DNA of 64,000 bases, taken from positions 1,058,698 through 1,122,697 of the forward strand of contig VYZB01000135.1 in assembly GCA_013397455.1 (NCBI GenBank), given 5' to 3'. The notes under the pieces are model-generated. The model had not been told where the DNA came from. It was given only the letters and a program-made list of their open reading frames with translations, and did no database searches. Position numbers and translations under genes: made by a program. Each line of letters opens with the position of its first letter. The first letter of the stretch is position 1. Shown piece after piece: positions 1 to 13,200 of this stretch. Source of the DNA: Crotophaga sulcirostris (lineage: Eukaryota; Chordata; Aves; Cuculiformes; Crotophagidae).

Positions 1-2100
1 ATTAAGGTTAACTTGCAGCCGTTTGAGTTCTTAAAACCACATGAGAGAACAGTGTCTTAAACAGAAGGAACTGATTTAGGTTCAATTGTTACTTGCTAAG
101 CTTGTCTGACTTCATGGAAAATAATTTGGTTGGTTGTTCTTTAAGGTGGTAAGTTTAAATAGGTATCAAATCTTTTCTATGCCATCTTGTTTCTGTTTTC
201 AGTGCAGTTCTTTTAGAACACAGATTCTTACCTGTATAAACACTAAAACATTGTACTAGAATTGTAAGTGATCAAATCCTCTGAAAACTAGGCACCTGAC
301 TTTTCTAGAAGAACCTCATCCAGTTGCAAGTCTTAATCATAAATTTTACTCCCATAAGTTAGAGGTTTTTAGTATCAAAGGTGGTTCTAGAAAGTCATCT
401 CTCTGTGAACGTAGTATACTTGTAAATGTTAAAACTAGAGTTTCTGAAGTTGATCTTCCATTTGGACAAAAATGATTGACAAGTATCACAAGCAATCTGT
501 AAACTTATATTGATCTGTAAATCTTGTTTTTGAGGTACCCCATCTTCAAAGAAGGTAATGAGAGCTGAATGTCTTGGTGAAAATGCAAAATGCTTTATGT
601 GTAAGTTTTTTTCCATTAAAATCCGTATGCCTCAGATGAATTATATTGATTGGAGTTGCATGAGAAATGGGACATAAGTACTCCTCTAACCTACTATGAG
701 AGATCCATTCCGTATCTGTGCACAGATGTGAAGAATGCTAGTAATATAAACAAAGCTACTTGTTTACCTAAACATTTTGCATTTGCCTGCAAAATACCAT
801 ATCTATGTAGCTTGTGTACATAAATGTTATAGTATCATATAGAAGTAGTCCGTATTCCAAGTTTAATTTTGCAAAGGCAGAAATGAGGCATGGAATTGAA
901 ACAACCAAAGGAAGGTCGTTCAGCAAGACAGCAGCATATAGGAACAGAACCAAAGTCATCCTGTCCTATGGAACCAGATTGCAGAGGAGACTTCTGTCCA
1001 AAATAAGCTTCAAGTTTTAGCATTTGGATTGTCTGAATATCTGTGTGTAAGAAAGAAATTCTGAACATTTCCTGCAGGAAGAGAAAAGAAAGTAGCATCT
1101 ATGCATAAAGATCTTGTTGGCCAGTGCAGTTACACAGCCAGCTTGAAGTCTTTCTGAAGAACTGGACAGAATGGGTGGGAACTTTCACCTGGGTCTCCTG
1201 CTTTCTGGGCAAGTGTCCAGATCATTAGACTGTGAAAATGCAGGCCAATGAACATATAATTAAGTATGCAAACAATAACATAAATAGAAAAGAACATCAG
1301 GCACAACACTGAGCATTATGAAGCAGCATCTCCCACAGTGCAGACAAATGCCCTAATGACTGAGCTATTGTCTGGTGTTGGGAATTCTCTCTAGCTAGAA
1401 TTTTTACCTGATTTTTTTTATGTGAAAACCCTTCAGAGTGACCTGGTATTTCCAAATGAAGCAACATCACCAGAAAATTCCCAATCTTATAGATTTCTGA
1501 ATTCCATGGATGCACATGCATGGAGACCCTTCATGGTAAACTGTATGCATTATATGATACTATAATGTGTTATTATATTAGGTCTAATCTTTGAAGTCCT
1601 CGTTTGTGCTGAGTTCTCTTTAAGTCACTTCAACTTCACCTTAGAAATTACAAAACTTAAAGAGAGCACAGACTTCAGGGCAAGGCCCGTTATATAGTCT
1701 GATTGTACTTTTATGTGAAATACTTTGCACGTATTAAGACTCAGTTATTTCATTTAGTACAATTTCACATTTTCTTTGGATGTAGAAAGGGAAACTGACA
1801 AAACAGCAGAAGACTTTGAGTTCCTCAGCAAGTCTGCTGGCTTCTGCACTGAGAGAAAGAGCAGGGAAAAAGTTTTATGTACTCTAATAGGCACCATCAT
1901 TTGCTTTTTGTGATCAGAAACAGAGGAGAGAGAGGCCTTTTCTGTGTAGGAAATTCTGTCTAAAGATTCTTTAGTGAGCTCAACAATAGTTTGTTGATCA
2001 GTTCAAATAATGCATTGCATTAAAAATTTTGATGGGAATTTCCCTACCTGCTTGTTTTCTTTTATTCAGGAGTCATGGCTTCCTAATAAATAGACTCTCG

Positions 2101-2148
2101 TTCTCACTCCCTTTCCCTTTCTTTCTTTTCCTCTCTCCTCCTCCATCC
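2101..2148 (+). repeat. Polypyrimidine tract
   Basis: This run of about 48 bases is almost pure C and T on the plus strand, broken only by a few A residues. It is low-complexity sequence. Such tracts can adopt triplex structure or serve as splice polypyrimidine tracts, but no AG followed by a plausible exon comes directly after it. Confidence 0.8.
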
Positions 2149-5100
2149 ACAACTTTCTGACTTTTCCATCGTGTAGTTTGAAGTAGCTTCTGTTACAAAA
2201 GTCAGATGATTTTATGTGAAAACTTTTACTGTTAGACTATAATAATGCATGTTCTGCAAGATCTGTCCTTTGAAGGGAAAAAGCATTTATTAAAATCACT
2301 GATGAGGTCTTTGATAAAGAAAATGCACTAGCAATGAAGTATTCAATAAGGTCGCTTATCACTTAATTGATCCTAATTGTAAAATTGAAATCAGGGTTAT
2401 GTTGTCAATGGTGTCTTCCTGACTCTGAGTATACATGAAACTTGAAGGATCAGATAAAATTAAGGTGGACTGGACTTAATTCAAGATGTAAAAAAAGAAA
2501 AAATATTTTTAATCTCTGCTTTCCTGACTGTTGATGTAGTTCTACACAGTGCCAATGTGTGTTTTGTGAACTCAAAAGATTCTCTTTGGAAGTGATTTTT
2601 GTATATGAGGAAAAGGCAATTAATAATACTACTTTGTATGTAACTCATGTAAAATTACATCAGGCTTTCAGAGGCAGGGAAGATACCAGTTTAAAAACTT
2701 GATGTGATAAAGATTGGCCCATCAACTTTAGATTTATGGAAAGCTTTAGGAAGAGGTATGAAATGAACAATGAGTCATTAGGTTAGCTTGCAGGTGAAAT
2801 GAGCTTCAACTTGTTTAATCATCTTCCCTTATTTTCTAAAAGGGAATCTAAGGTGTCAGTGACTCACATTTGTCAAACTAAGCAAGAGAGTGATGTATGT
2901 ACAGTCTCACTGTACTACCTGGAGGTCACAATCACTTGTTCAGCCTCCTACATATATAAGCATGTTTGTTATTTTGAACTATTACCAGAAATAATTTGAA
3001 ATATACTAAAAAGGATCAAGTAGAAGTAATCTAGCAAGTCTTTCTAATTGGATGAGATTATTTTCTGCTTCATGTTAGATTTGTTCTTGGAAGGGTTTTG
3101 GTGTTTCCAATATATTGGAAAGAAGGAATCCATATGTAGATAAAGACTTTCATCATCCCAGTAGAGTAAAGCAAAAGGTTTCCAAGGAATTATAGGAAAG
3201 GGAATTGCAAAGTCACCATTCTTTGTCAGTGCACCAAAATTACTTGACCTTTTGGGTGATGTGAGAATGCGAAACTTAATCAGTCTCTATTTATGTCAGT
3301 GGATCTACAAGGAATACTATGGATGTGAATAGACAGATTTCTTGGATAGTTTGAATATTCAGGATTTGTGTAAACTCAGGTGGCATTTTGCACAATTTTG
3401 TGTGGAGCTAGGCTTAAACATTTCATTTATTATGTATCAGGTCGCTTAACTTTTTGGCTAACTGGACTGAGCTAGAACAGGAAGAACAATATTGACTTGG
3501 AGTCAGACTCTGAATGAATCATTCCCTTTAGTACTGGAGTACTCAACCTGATGACCTGAAGTTACAAAATGCAGGGAAAGCTGAAAGAAACTGGTAGCAA
3601 CTCAGTGGAAATTCTCCACATGTCATGCTGTTTTCAGTAAAAAGAAATTGTGTGATTTTTATTGTAAAACAGTTGGCTTTGTACTCCAAGAATGCTTATA
3701 ACCAATAGTACTTATGGGATCTCACAGAAAACAGAGTTAAAGTATCTCCTGAGTGAAAGTTTTGTTCCTCATCAATGTGTTTCCCATTTCAGGTTAGCAA
3801 CAAAGGTAACAGCAGTGTGCCACAGTAAGGAGTCCACACATAAATATCAGATCAGATTTGCTATATTATCATGGTCCTGGGCTCAAGCTGGAAGTGGCTC
3901 AGGTACATAGGAACAAAATAAACAAACAAACAAAATGAAACAAACCCCCCCAAAATACCAAAAACCCTTCCTTGTTGTAACAAATTAACTAGAGAAGGAA
4001 AAGATTAAATAATATATATATACATGCTATATCATATATTGTTAATAACAGCTACTACTAGAAGTTCAGGTTACAGAGAATCCCATAAAGGCTAAAACAT
4101 GTTAGTATGTGGCTTTTGTAACAATATTTAGTTTCAGAAACTAAAGTTTCAGAGTGATAGTACTTAATCTTTCAGGGTATAAGCCGAAGCTGAAATATTT
4201 ACCAATCAACCAGTCATCTCAAACTCTCTTCTTTCTTCCTCTCATTCAAGGAAAATGAAAATGAGGAATAGAAAATTGGAAGTAGCCTTTAGTAGCTTGC
4301 AAGGACTGACTTTACTCTTGGAAATGCATGTGGGTGAAGAAAGAAGCTATATTTTTTAGCTGATATTGGCTTTAGCAGTTGGGAATGGATAAGGAGAAGA
4401 AGGGCAAAGAATCAGGAGAATGAAGGCTGGAGCAGTGCATGATAGTAGTGTGTGAAATGGCTGTCTGTGTAGATTGTCATATTCGTATCTTGAAAATCTC
4501 AGTACACTTTCCCCTGGTTTAAGTAAGAGGCATTATAAATCTGAATGTGTATTATCTGATTAAATATTCAAAGGTTTTGACAGAACTGATTTACTTATGT
4601 GCTCCCTCTCCCCTAAATAACAGGTAATTCTGAGTCTTCTATAATTGAAGTCCCTAAAAATACTCCACACATAATTATTTTCATTATTTAAAAAAATTCT
4701 ATCTCATGTGAAAACAAAAGCCGTTATTACTGTGAGATCATTGTGAAAGAGAGGTAGTGCAGTAAACTAGACATCAGCATCACATGGTGTATCTAATGCT
4801 ACTTGGTAGACAGAAGGCCTATTTGTATGACAAGCAAAGGATGGGAGAGAATGAAGGCATTCAGATATTCTGATAGCAAAATAGATCACCACACCCCTAA
4901 ATAGCTAAACTGTCTCACTCCTAAACAATTATAGCAATTCAGTAAGTTTGAGTTTTTGCATTTGTTTTGTAGAAAGCAGAAGTTGGGAGACGACAAACAG
5001 ATTTGTTTGACTCAAAAGGAAGAAGTTGAGCATCTGCCCAAGAATTCTTTGTTCATGTTCCTGAAAATAATTCAGAGGTTTTCTTTACTGATTAACTAAT

Positions 5101-7730
5101 ACCAAAATGGTCTGCTTACAAATCTGTAAATAATAAGTATACAAGCTTGAGAAGAGAAATAGCAATAGGACTATATGTGCCTTAATTGAGTTCCTGTTAT
5201 TTTAGATATTTTTGTTTTTAAAATTCCCATTCGATGGACTTGCCCCTTGTGCTGTTACAGAGGGAGTAAGGGATAGCAGGAAGCTGAATAATATCTGAGT
5301 GGATGCCAACAATCCGAGAAAAACTTTTCAAAGCATTTAGGCTCTTAAATCATGATTTTAGTTTACTTCATGTGACAGCTTTTCAGAATTATCGATCCTG
5401 GTTTTCAAAAGTGCAGTGTGAAGTCCTGGGCCTTGATTAAATATGTATGTGTATATACAAGAATAGGAAAAACCACAAAACAATAAAGGATTTCTACACA
5501 AAGATTTTTTTTTTGCCCTTTTTGAATATTAAACTTGAGGAGTCAGATAAGCTTTGTAAACAAGTTACTGGCTTCTGTTCCTTTTTCACTTTGACTTTTC
5601 TTTCAGAGGCACTGGTGCAGTGTGACAGATGCTTACAGATATGGGCTGGATAGTCACGTTTAAGTTTAATTACTGACCAGGAACATTTATTTTGAAATGT
5701 AATTCCTTTATTATACTATGCTCCTTTCCATAAGAAGAATTTTTCCTTCCCAGGAAATGGAAAAGGTTTCAAGATACTTTCTTTTGTTTCCATTCTTCTT
5801 TGGCAGGAACTCATGGGGGTATCAAATCCTGTATACTAGAAATAACAAAGTTCTGAGCTAGTGTTAGCTAATAATTGTTGTGGTCTTCACTTTCAATCAG
5901 CTTCTAATTTGTTGAGTCATTATAACTTTATAATACAGCTCTTTTGCAGGAACTGTTGCACTTACATAATTGTACTGGTTTGGTCAAACTTCATATAGTG
6001 TTGGGGGAACATTGCTCTTGCTCTTTCAATTTCAGACTAACCTCTTTTGGTTTGGTCTAAATATGATTCTAAGGTCTTGTCCACAAAAGGTGGTTGCTAG
6101 TATTGCTATACCAGCATAATGAAACTATTTGTATTGTCTTATAGTGCTCTGTGTGTTCACTCTTGCATTAATGGGGACTTTGTTTTAGTACAGCTTAGCT
6201 CACTTACTTGAGATAATCTAAATGTAATAAACATAATTTTAACTGAACCAAGGCTATCCGGACAGACATTTGCAGGAATTGTGTTCACATTGTTTGAAAC
6301 ACACCTTAAATAGTTGGAAGAACTGGAAGCATGGACAAACCTACTCACTTTCATTCTAGTCCCCATGGATGGAAAGGCAAATCATCTACTAATTTTGATG
6401 GGACCTAGATTAGGTTTTACCTTAGGTCTACTGAGAGTAAGTGAGCATCCTGTTTTGGTTAGGTTTCTGTCATTTATTTTTAACATTGAATTACGTGGAT
6501 TTAAAAAACTCATCATAGTGAATTGTTTCAACCTCTCTGATCTTTATGCTAATACTGGTTTTCTATGAAATTACTAAATATGGATTGTAATGTTACAGTG
6601 AAGAATATACATTTACAAAGAAGGTATATTTCTGTTGGGGGACAGTCGCCTAGATTTAAGAGTTAGATTGCATGTCTGTGTTACATTCTGTGTTCTCCTG
6701 TGCTTGTATTTACTGTACTTACAACCTTGAACTGCAATGAAGGCTTTGTTTCTTGTTGAAGAAATGAGTCCATTCTTAGCAGAACCACCTGCACCTTATG
6801 TCATTTTTCTTAACAACACACAGTAACCTCTTGGAATTAGACAGAGATTGTGAAAATTACAATAGTGCTTGCATCATATAATGTTGTTGAATAATTTTAT
6901 GACAACCCATGATCAAATAGTTTCATTATAGGTCAGGTGATAATCATCTGTGGTAAGCCATCAAAAAGACAAAGAAGGGAAGTGAGTAAGGAGAACTGTC
7001 AGTGTTCTTTGAAGTGTTTAGCTAAGTGAATGGGCAAACTGGAAAACAGAGCGTTTAGTTTTTATTTTTATGTTGGCCTGATTGTAGCCTTTATGTACAT
7101 TCTTCTATTTATACTTCTTTTTCTATCTCATGCAGTGATGCTTTTATAATTCAGTACCAATAAATAAAAGGAATTAGTTGTTTACATAGGAGGGGAAACG
7201 GTAAGAAATCAAGGAATCTGTTAAAGACACCAACTATTGGATGAAAAGGAAAGACTGGCACAGTGTGCAGGAGCAGGTAGTATGGCTACAAGTTTTCATT
7301 TTAGAAGTTACTACTACTGATTTTCTGTCTTGTTCTTAATAGCTTTTTGGGGGGTCAGAATGACAATTGTTTTATTTAAGTGTTTAGTCAGTGGATTGTA
7401 TACATCCTGTTTCTTCTGCACAAACATCTGTATTGCAAAAATCCTTACAAACATCAGTATGACTTGATCCATTTGTTGGCAGCCTAACAGCAACTGAGCA
7501 GATATGGAGATTATATAAACTTTATATATTTTATATATAGAGCACAACTTTGCAGTATTAAGCAATAAGTTCCATACTTCTGGGTGGGTTGAGAGATGCT
7601 TCCCACAGATCAGGTTTAATAGATGTAAAGCAAAATATATTAGTAGAATGACTGATCAAGTATTACTCACATTTTAAATTGTTAACTGAGGTTCCAGTTC
7701 TGCTCACTAAATTCAGTACTAAATTCTTGT

Positions 7731-7765
7731 GGTTGTTTTTTTTGTGTTTTTTTTTTTTCCTTTTG
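7731..7765 (+). repeat. T-rich low-complexity tract
   Basis: Two long T runs are separated by a single GTG, then a CC and another short T run. A short open frame follows (to 7932), but it reads as low-complexity basic residues and is not recognisable. I treat the tract as simple sequence and not as a splice acceptor. Confidence 0.75.
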
Positions 7766-10156
7766 AAAGATTGGAAAAGAGAACTCCACCTGTTTATATC
7801 CCTTTGAAAAGGATCAAAAAGAAAATAAATTCTCAACTAGTTTGGATATCTTTATTTTCCATAGAGAAAATTTCTTTATATTCAGAAGAGAGCTGTAAAA
7901 ACTGTGGCAAAGCCCCTCTCTCTCTTAACTAAGTTTAGAGAGTCTAGTGACTCTCTAGCTGCTGAAGACTATAGTAACCTGGGATTACTGTCTATTATAC
8001 CCAGAGCTCTGATCCCTAGTTATGGTAGTTAAGAACTACTGCCAAATAAATTGTAAATCACAGTTTCCCCTAGAGATTTTTTTTTTCATTTCCGGGGTAA
8101 GATTTCCAGTCATGTTGTTCCTTGGCTTTAGTATTTCCCATTTTAAATTCAATATGGATATGTAGCATTTTACTTTAAACTTAGACTTATGGGCAGCTTC
8201 TGTAATTTTTGGTAGACTTAGGAATCTGAAGTAAGATTCAGCAATGCAGTAATTCAGTTGGTTTTACAGTGCAGTCCCAGAAATGCTTCACACTTTGTCT
8301 CAGTAATTATTTTTACTTTTAGTAAAGCATCAGCTCAAGAGTTGAGACATATTCCTTTTTCTGTGAGACTCTGGTGAGCTTTTGTTCTGCAGAAAGGCAG
8401 TAACTACAAGGCTATTTCTCTACCATGCATGAGAGTACTAATTCTTTCCAAAGTGTGTTAATAGTTGGAAGAATGACTAAAAATGGCATCCTGGGAATTT
8501 TGTTTAATTCATTCCTTTCCCTGCGTCTATCTTGTTTCTTTCTCTCAATGACTTACAGATTCACTTTCTTACAGGTCAGAGAAGAGTTCAATTTGAAAAC
8601 CACTCTGTGTGCTCTCAGTGCTGCCTTAAGATTCCCTAGTTGGAATTTAGCTGACTGCTTGTGGCTAATGCACACAGCAGAATGCAGCTCAAGTGCTTTC
8701 ACAGTCTTACTATTGATACTGTGGTAACTAATGAAACTTCAAGATTTTTTTTTTTTTAGTAATAAAATAAGCAGCTGTGACAGAGAAATGCTTCAGGATC
8801 CTAAGTGCTGAATACCAATATTTATATACTCATTCGTCCCATCTGAACAAACATAGGTGGACACTTTAGCAAAACAGATAGGAGGCTCAGAACTTTTATC
8901 ATCTCCAAGATATTCCTGGTTAGCTAAGTTCTCATCAAGCACTCATCCAATTAACCTTTGTTATACAGACAGGAGGACAGAACCGTACAATATTAGGTGG
9001 CATTGGGCTGTCTCAGTTTTTAGGAGGTTGCACAGGTGACTTCTCCAAAGTTCTGATTTTGCTTACCTTTCTCCCACCTTCATGGCTGTGAAGAGAGATG
9101 GTATTTGTACTGTGCAAGGTACTTTTACATCCCCAGTAAGCCTTTCGCTTTCTGAATAAGAAAAACAAGCTCTGTTTTCACCTGAGAAAACCCATCGGGT
9201 GCCTTGTGCATCTCGGGATGTATAACTGTGGCAAGAACATAGCAGCCATACCTAAGAACTCATTTTCTCTTGAAACTAGGCATATAGACAGATATCATCC
9301 CTTGAATTGCCTTGGGATCCCCTAAAGGGATACTCTTCTTTTTCCCCTTCTTCTCTGAGACTTGGTGGACGCTGTGACCTGCAGAAGACCTACAGATGAC
9401 TGTGTAGAATTTTCTGAGGTTCCTTTCAGCATTCTGCTATGCTGCTGACATTGAACTACGACACTGCTGATTCTCCAACGCCAACTTCCTCTCCTGTGCT
9501 GAGGAGCCAGGCGCCAATATCCAAATGCATCTGGAAAATGGCACATCTGTCCTTAATGGGGCCACAATGTGGCTGACTCAGACACTGGATATTCATCCCA
9601 TGTTTTTAAATTGTGAGTGTGCTCCCTGGCACAATTTTAGTCCATGCAATCTCTCTCCTAAACAATGCTTAAGAATATTTATCCTTTCAAAGTTCAATCT
9701 GTGGGCTTTAAAACCATCTGGCCTGCATGTAGGGAGCCTACTGGAGCTCTTCTGCTGACTGATTTACAGAGTCCAGATCTGAAGGGCAACCTCATTTCCT
9801 TCATCCAGCTGCCCCTGTTGGCACTGTTCCGAGTCTACTTTTCTCTGAATTATAAAGTCAGTGGAAGGTGGTGTTAGGAAGGAGCTGTTCCTCCCGCCAC
9901 TGGTATGTCATGTCAGTCTAACTTTCTGGTTACAAAAATTATGTTTAAGAAAAAAAATCAATACTGTTTAAGTATTTTGCATATAATGCTACTTATCTTT
10001 TTATTAATAAAAGGGAAGAATTGCTGGCTACTTGCTTTTCATTCAGCACTGCTTTCCCAGTAAGCATTACCAGTTTTAACTTTATTGGATTGGTTGTTGT
10101 TGACTTTGTTTTGAGACCTTGGAAAGAATTTGGGATGTACTAAAATTGTGGGATAT

Positions 10157-10249
10157 ATCATAGAATCATAGAATGGTTTGGGTTGGAAGGGACCTTAAAG
10201 ATCATGTAGTTCCAACCCCCCTGCCATGGGCAGGGACACCTCCCACTAA
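10157..10249 (-). mobile_element. CR1 LINE, 3' tail fragment (antisense)
   Basis: The piece begins with the antisense CR1 terminus (ATCATAGAATCATAGAATGG) and continues through the conserved GGTTGGAAGGGACC block and the CTGCCATGGGCAGGGACACC block of the CR1 3' untranslated region. It stops after about 93 bp, so the copy is severely 5'-truncated, as is usual for CR1 because reverse transcription stops early. No coding sequence remains. Apart from a few changes it stays close to the common avian CR1 tail. Confidence 0.96.
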
Positions 10250-13200
10250 TTTGTCCTCAGGACCTACCTCTCAAGAACCTGATATATGGCCTGGTGTTAT
10301 TTCTGAGTTTAGAAAATGCTGCATCTTTGTTATATGCTTGACAAGTCTCCCAGTAAAAATAGTTCAGTCAGCATTTAAGGGACTTTGCTGTTCCCTGCTT
10401 TTTTATTTTTAAAGTATTATGACATTTATAGGGAAGAAAATGAACATTGCTTATTTTCATCCTGCAGGACTGTTGCTTCACTAAATTTGGTGGGGTTTTT
10501 CACTGTCCGTATAAGCCAAAGTATTTAGGTTTGCTCAGATTGGTTATGGTGCATTGGCTTAGCCCATAAAATAAGAACAGGAATGGCAAACTCTTGTACT
10601 TCCATTCTTGTAACTGAGGTAAAAAAAAAGAAGTGAATTTATTGAATTAGAATTTTTTTACATTTCTTAGTTTTGTTATTTCAGACCATATCAGAACAGC
10701 ATGGCTGTACGTAAGGTTAGGCGATTTGGGTAATGTTTTTATAAGGAGGTCATAATGAGGAAAAGCACTGTTAAGCTGTCCAGCTAAGGACTTGGATTAG
10801 TCACTGAACCTTACATTGCTTTTGTACTACATTTATACAGGCTTTTGTTCAGTCAAACTGATTCCTTAGGCATGATTTTGGTCTTAGGTCATTGGGGAAA
10901 AGGAAAAGTTTGCAGGAGTGTTAATTAGATCTGTATTTCTGAGCCATTTGTTTTGCTGTTGGTGTTTTCTCAAATTTAGAATTTTGTTCTTTGTAGAAGG
11001 CTTGTAAGTTTTCCTGTATGTTTTCCTTTATTTAAGTTTAGGTTACTTTAGGAAGGTAAAGCATTGTGAGGCAGCACACAGTTTCTCTATGTCTGCCGTC
11101 ACAACTTAGCAGCAATAAAACTTCAGTTTGTGTTTTTCAGTGCTACAACTGGATTTAAGAAGTTTTAATGCAAATGCATCACAAAAAGTTATGGTCCTTT
11201 TCAGATGTCCTATTTTGTATCCTCCTCTTCCTTTTTCTTATGTACTATACTGGGAATAGTAAAAACAAATCTGGAAAGAATTGTCCATAGGTTGGATTTG
11301 AGGAATCCCCTCAATGTTTAACATGTTGAAATGGGGTTAAATCTGAAAAATGACATCAGAGGGCCAATAAAGTTCAACAGTATAAATGCAAATCAGACAA
11401 ATAAAACTCATATAAGACACACATCTCCTTAGAAAAATGTGTGAAATACAACTTCCTGCAGCATTTTGTTGTGTGGATTTCACATCGCTGGGAATTGGTT
11501 TCAAACTCCTGTCCAAACTGGAATATATGCTGCTAAAAAACCAAAACATAATGTTCAAGGCAGTATGTGGAATTGTTGTAAAAGCTCTGCTAGAAACACA
11601 AATGAAATTAAAATTTGCATAATCATGGCCCAGTTCTTAGTTGAGAAAAGTGCAAGAATCTATAACCAATTGCTATTAATCAGGTAATTTAAGAAGAAAA
11701 CCTGTATTGATATTTTGATAGCAAAGGTGATTATATTTTGGTATTCATATATAGCAATTTTGTATTGTGAATTCGTTAGACATCACAAGATGGGCGTATT
11801 GTGACCAGGCCAATAATTGAATAGAGGAGTTATGGAGCATGTTTTTCTTTATGTTGATGAGCATTTTACCATTATTTTTAACCATATCAGCAGTGCTGTA
11901 TCACATAATCACGGTGATGGAGCACCTTGTTGTATATAGAACTACTTACTATTCCTATAGTTTGATAGCATGTGGATAAACCAAGCCTTTAAAGGAAGAC
12001 TATTGTTACTGCAGTAATTGTCACCTAACTTCTGTCTTTCTTCTTTTTGTTGCAGTTGGACTTTAGTGGTTTCTGTGACATAAGCTGCCTAATGTCAAAG
12101 CAAAAATTATATTCTACTTTAGAAGTTAACAGTATAAATTGTGAGTCCAGAGATGCCAAACTCATACTACTTGCAACACAAAGGATGTTAAGAAAGAATG
12201 TAGGTACTCAGAGCTGGTGTGGCTTTATAAGCACGTCTTACATACTTGTGCACTAATTTTGAAAATTAGCATTTGTTACTTCAGGTCTCATTTATAGGTT
12301 TTCCTCTGATCTTAGTTGGACATTTGTTAGCAATTTTCGCTAGTACATATATATGTCTGAGTGAAACAAATTTGTAACAGGGAATCCACGGTAGATGCTG
12401 CTTCAGTAAAGCTAAAACTGCTTGTTCGTATTTTGAAAAGCAATCAAACCAGCCAAAATTGTCTGTTTGAGCTCTGCTGCACACAAAGATGTCTAGAGGC
12501 AGAAGACCTCCATGGCTGCTTTCCCATAAAGGCTGTATAGGTGATTCTTTCTGTATATGTTTACAAAATTTCTGAAGGTTTAAATTCTTGGCTAACATTG
12601 GTAATGACTGCAGTGCCAATTCAGACAGAGAAGAGTTCGGGAAAAGTGGAAAAACAAGGATACCCTGGGGTTGTAGAAAGATGAGATCACTCATGGATAT
12701 GTTGAATGCTAATATTATGTGATTGTCGATGACCACACCTTCCCAGGGGCAGAATCACTCACTCAGCTTTCAGTGGCTAAAGGGAAAAGTTTCTGGATAC
12801 AACCTCTAAAGTTGCAAGAATAATTTGTCCAGGGACAGGTTGATTCTTGTTTGACAGATTTTTTCAGTGCTTAGCTGGAAAAGCAAGAGAATGTAGGGGG
12901 TTCAGTATTTAGAAAAAACAAAGGAATAAAAGTACATAAAAATGAAAATGGAAAAAAAAATAAAACCCAAACCATAAAACTACAGAAGCATGAAAACAGA
13001 AAAAAAGAGGCTTGAGAAAAAGGTGCTCCTCTTACCCCTTGCCTGTGCAGCATTTCCTTTGTCCTCCTCCAGAACTGTAAATTTATATACTGCTGTGTGA
13101 CCTAGAGGCTATTTGGGATTTGCTTTTCTTGAATCATTGCAGGCGATGTTGTACAGAAGTGGAGACTACGGAACTTCTGTAGAACACTTCCCTGGTGGTC

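Larger units (their letters stand above)
1..10156. other. Intergenic or intronic DNA, no gene recognised
   Basis: This stretch is AT-rich and I see no gene in it. All open frames are about 100 codons or shorter, which is chance level at this base composition, and none reads like a family I know. I recognise no CR1 tail, terminal inverted repeats or tRNA-like B box here. Low-complexity tracts at 2101-2148 and 7731-7765 are listed separately, and a short alternating TA run lies near 4013-4024. It could be intron or intergenic DNA; sequence alone does not decide. Confidence 0.7.
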
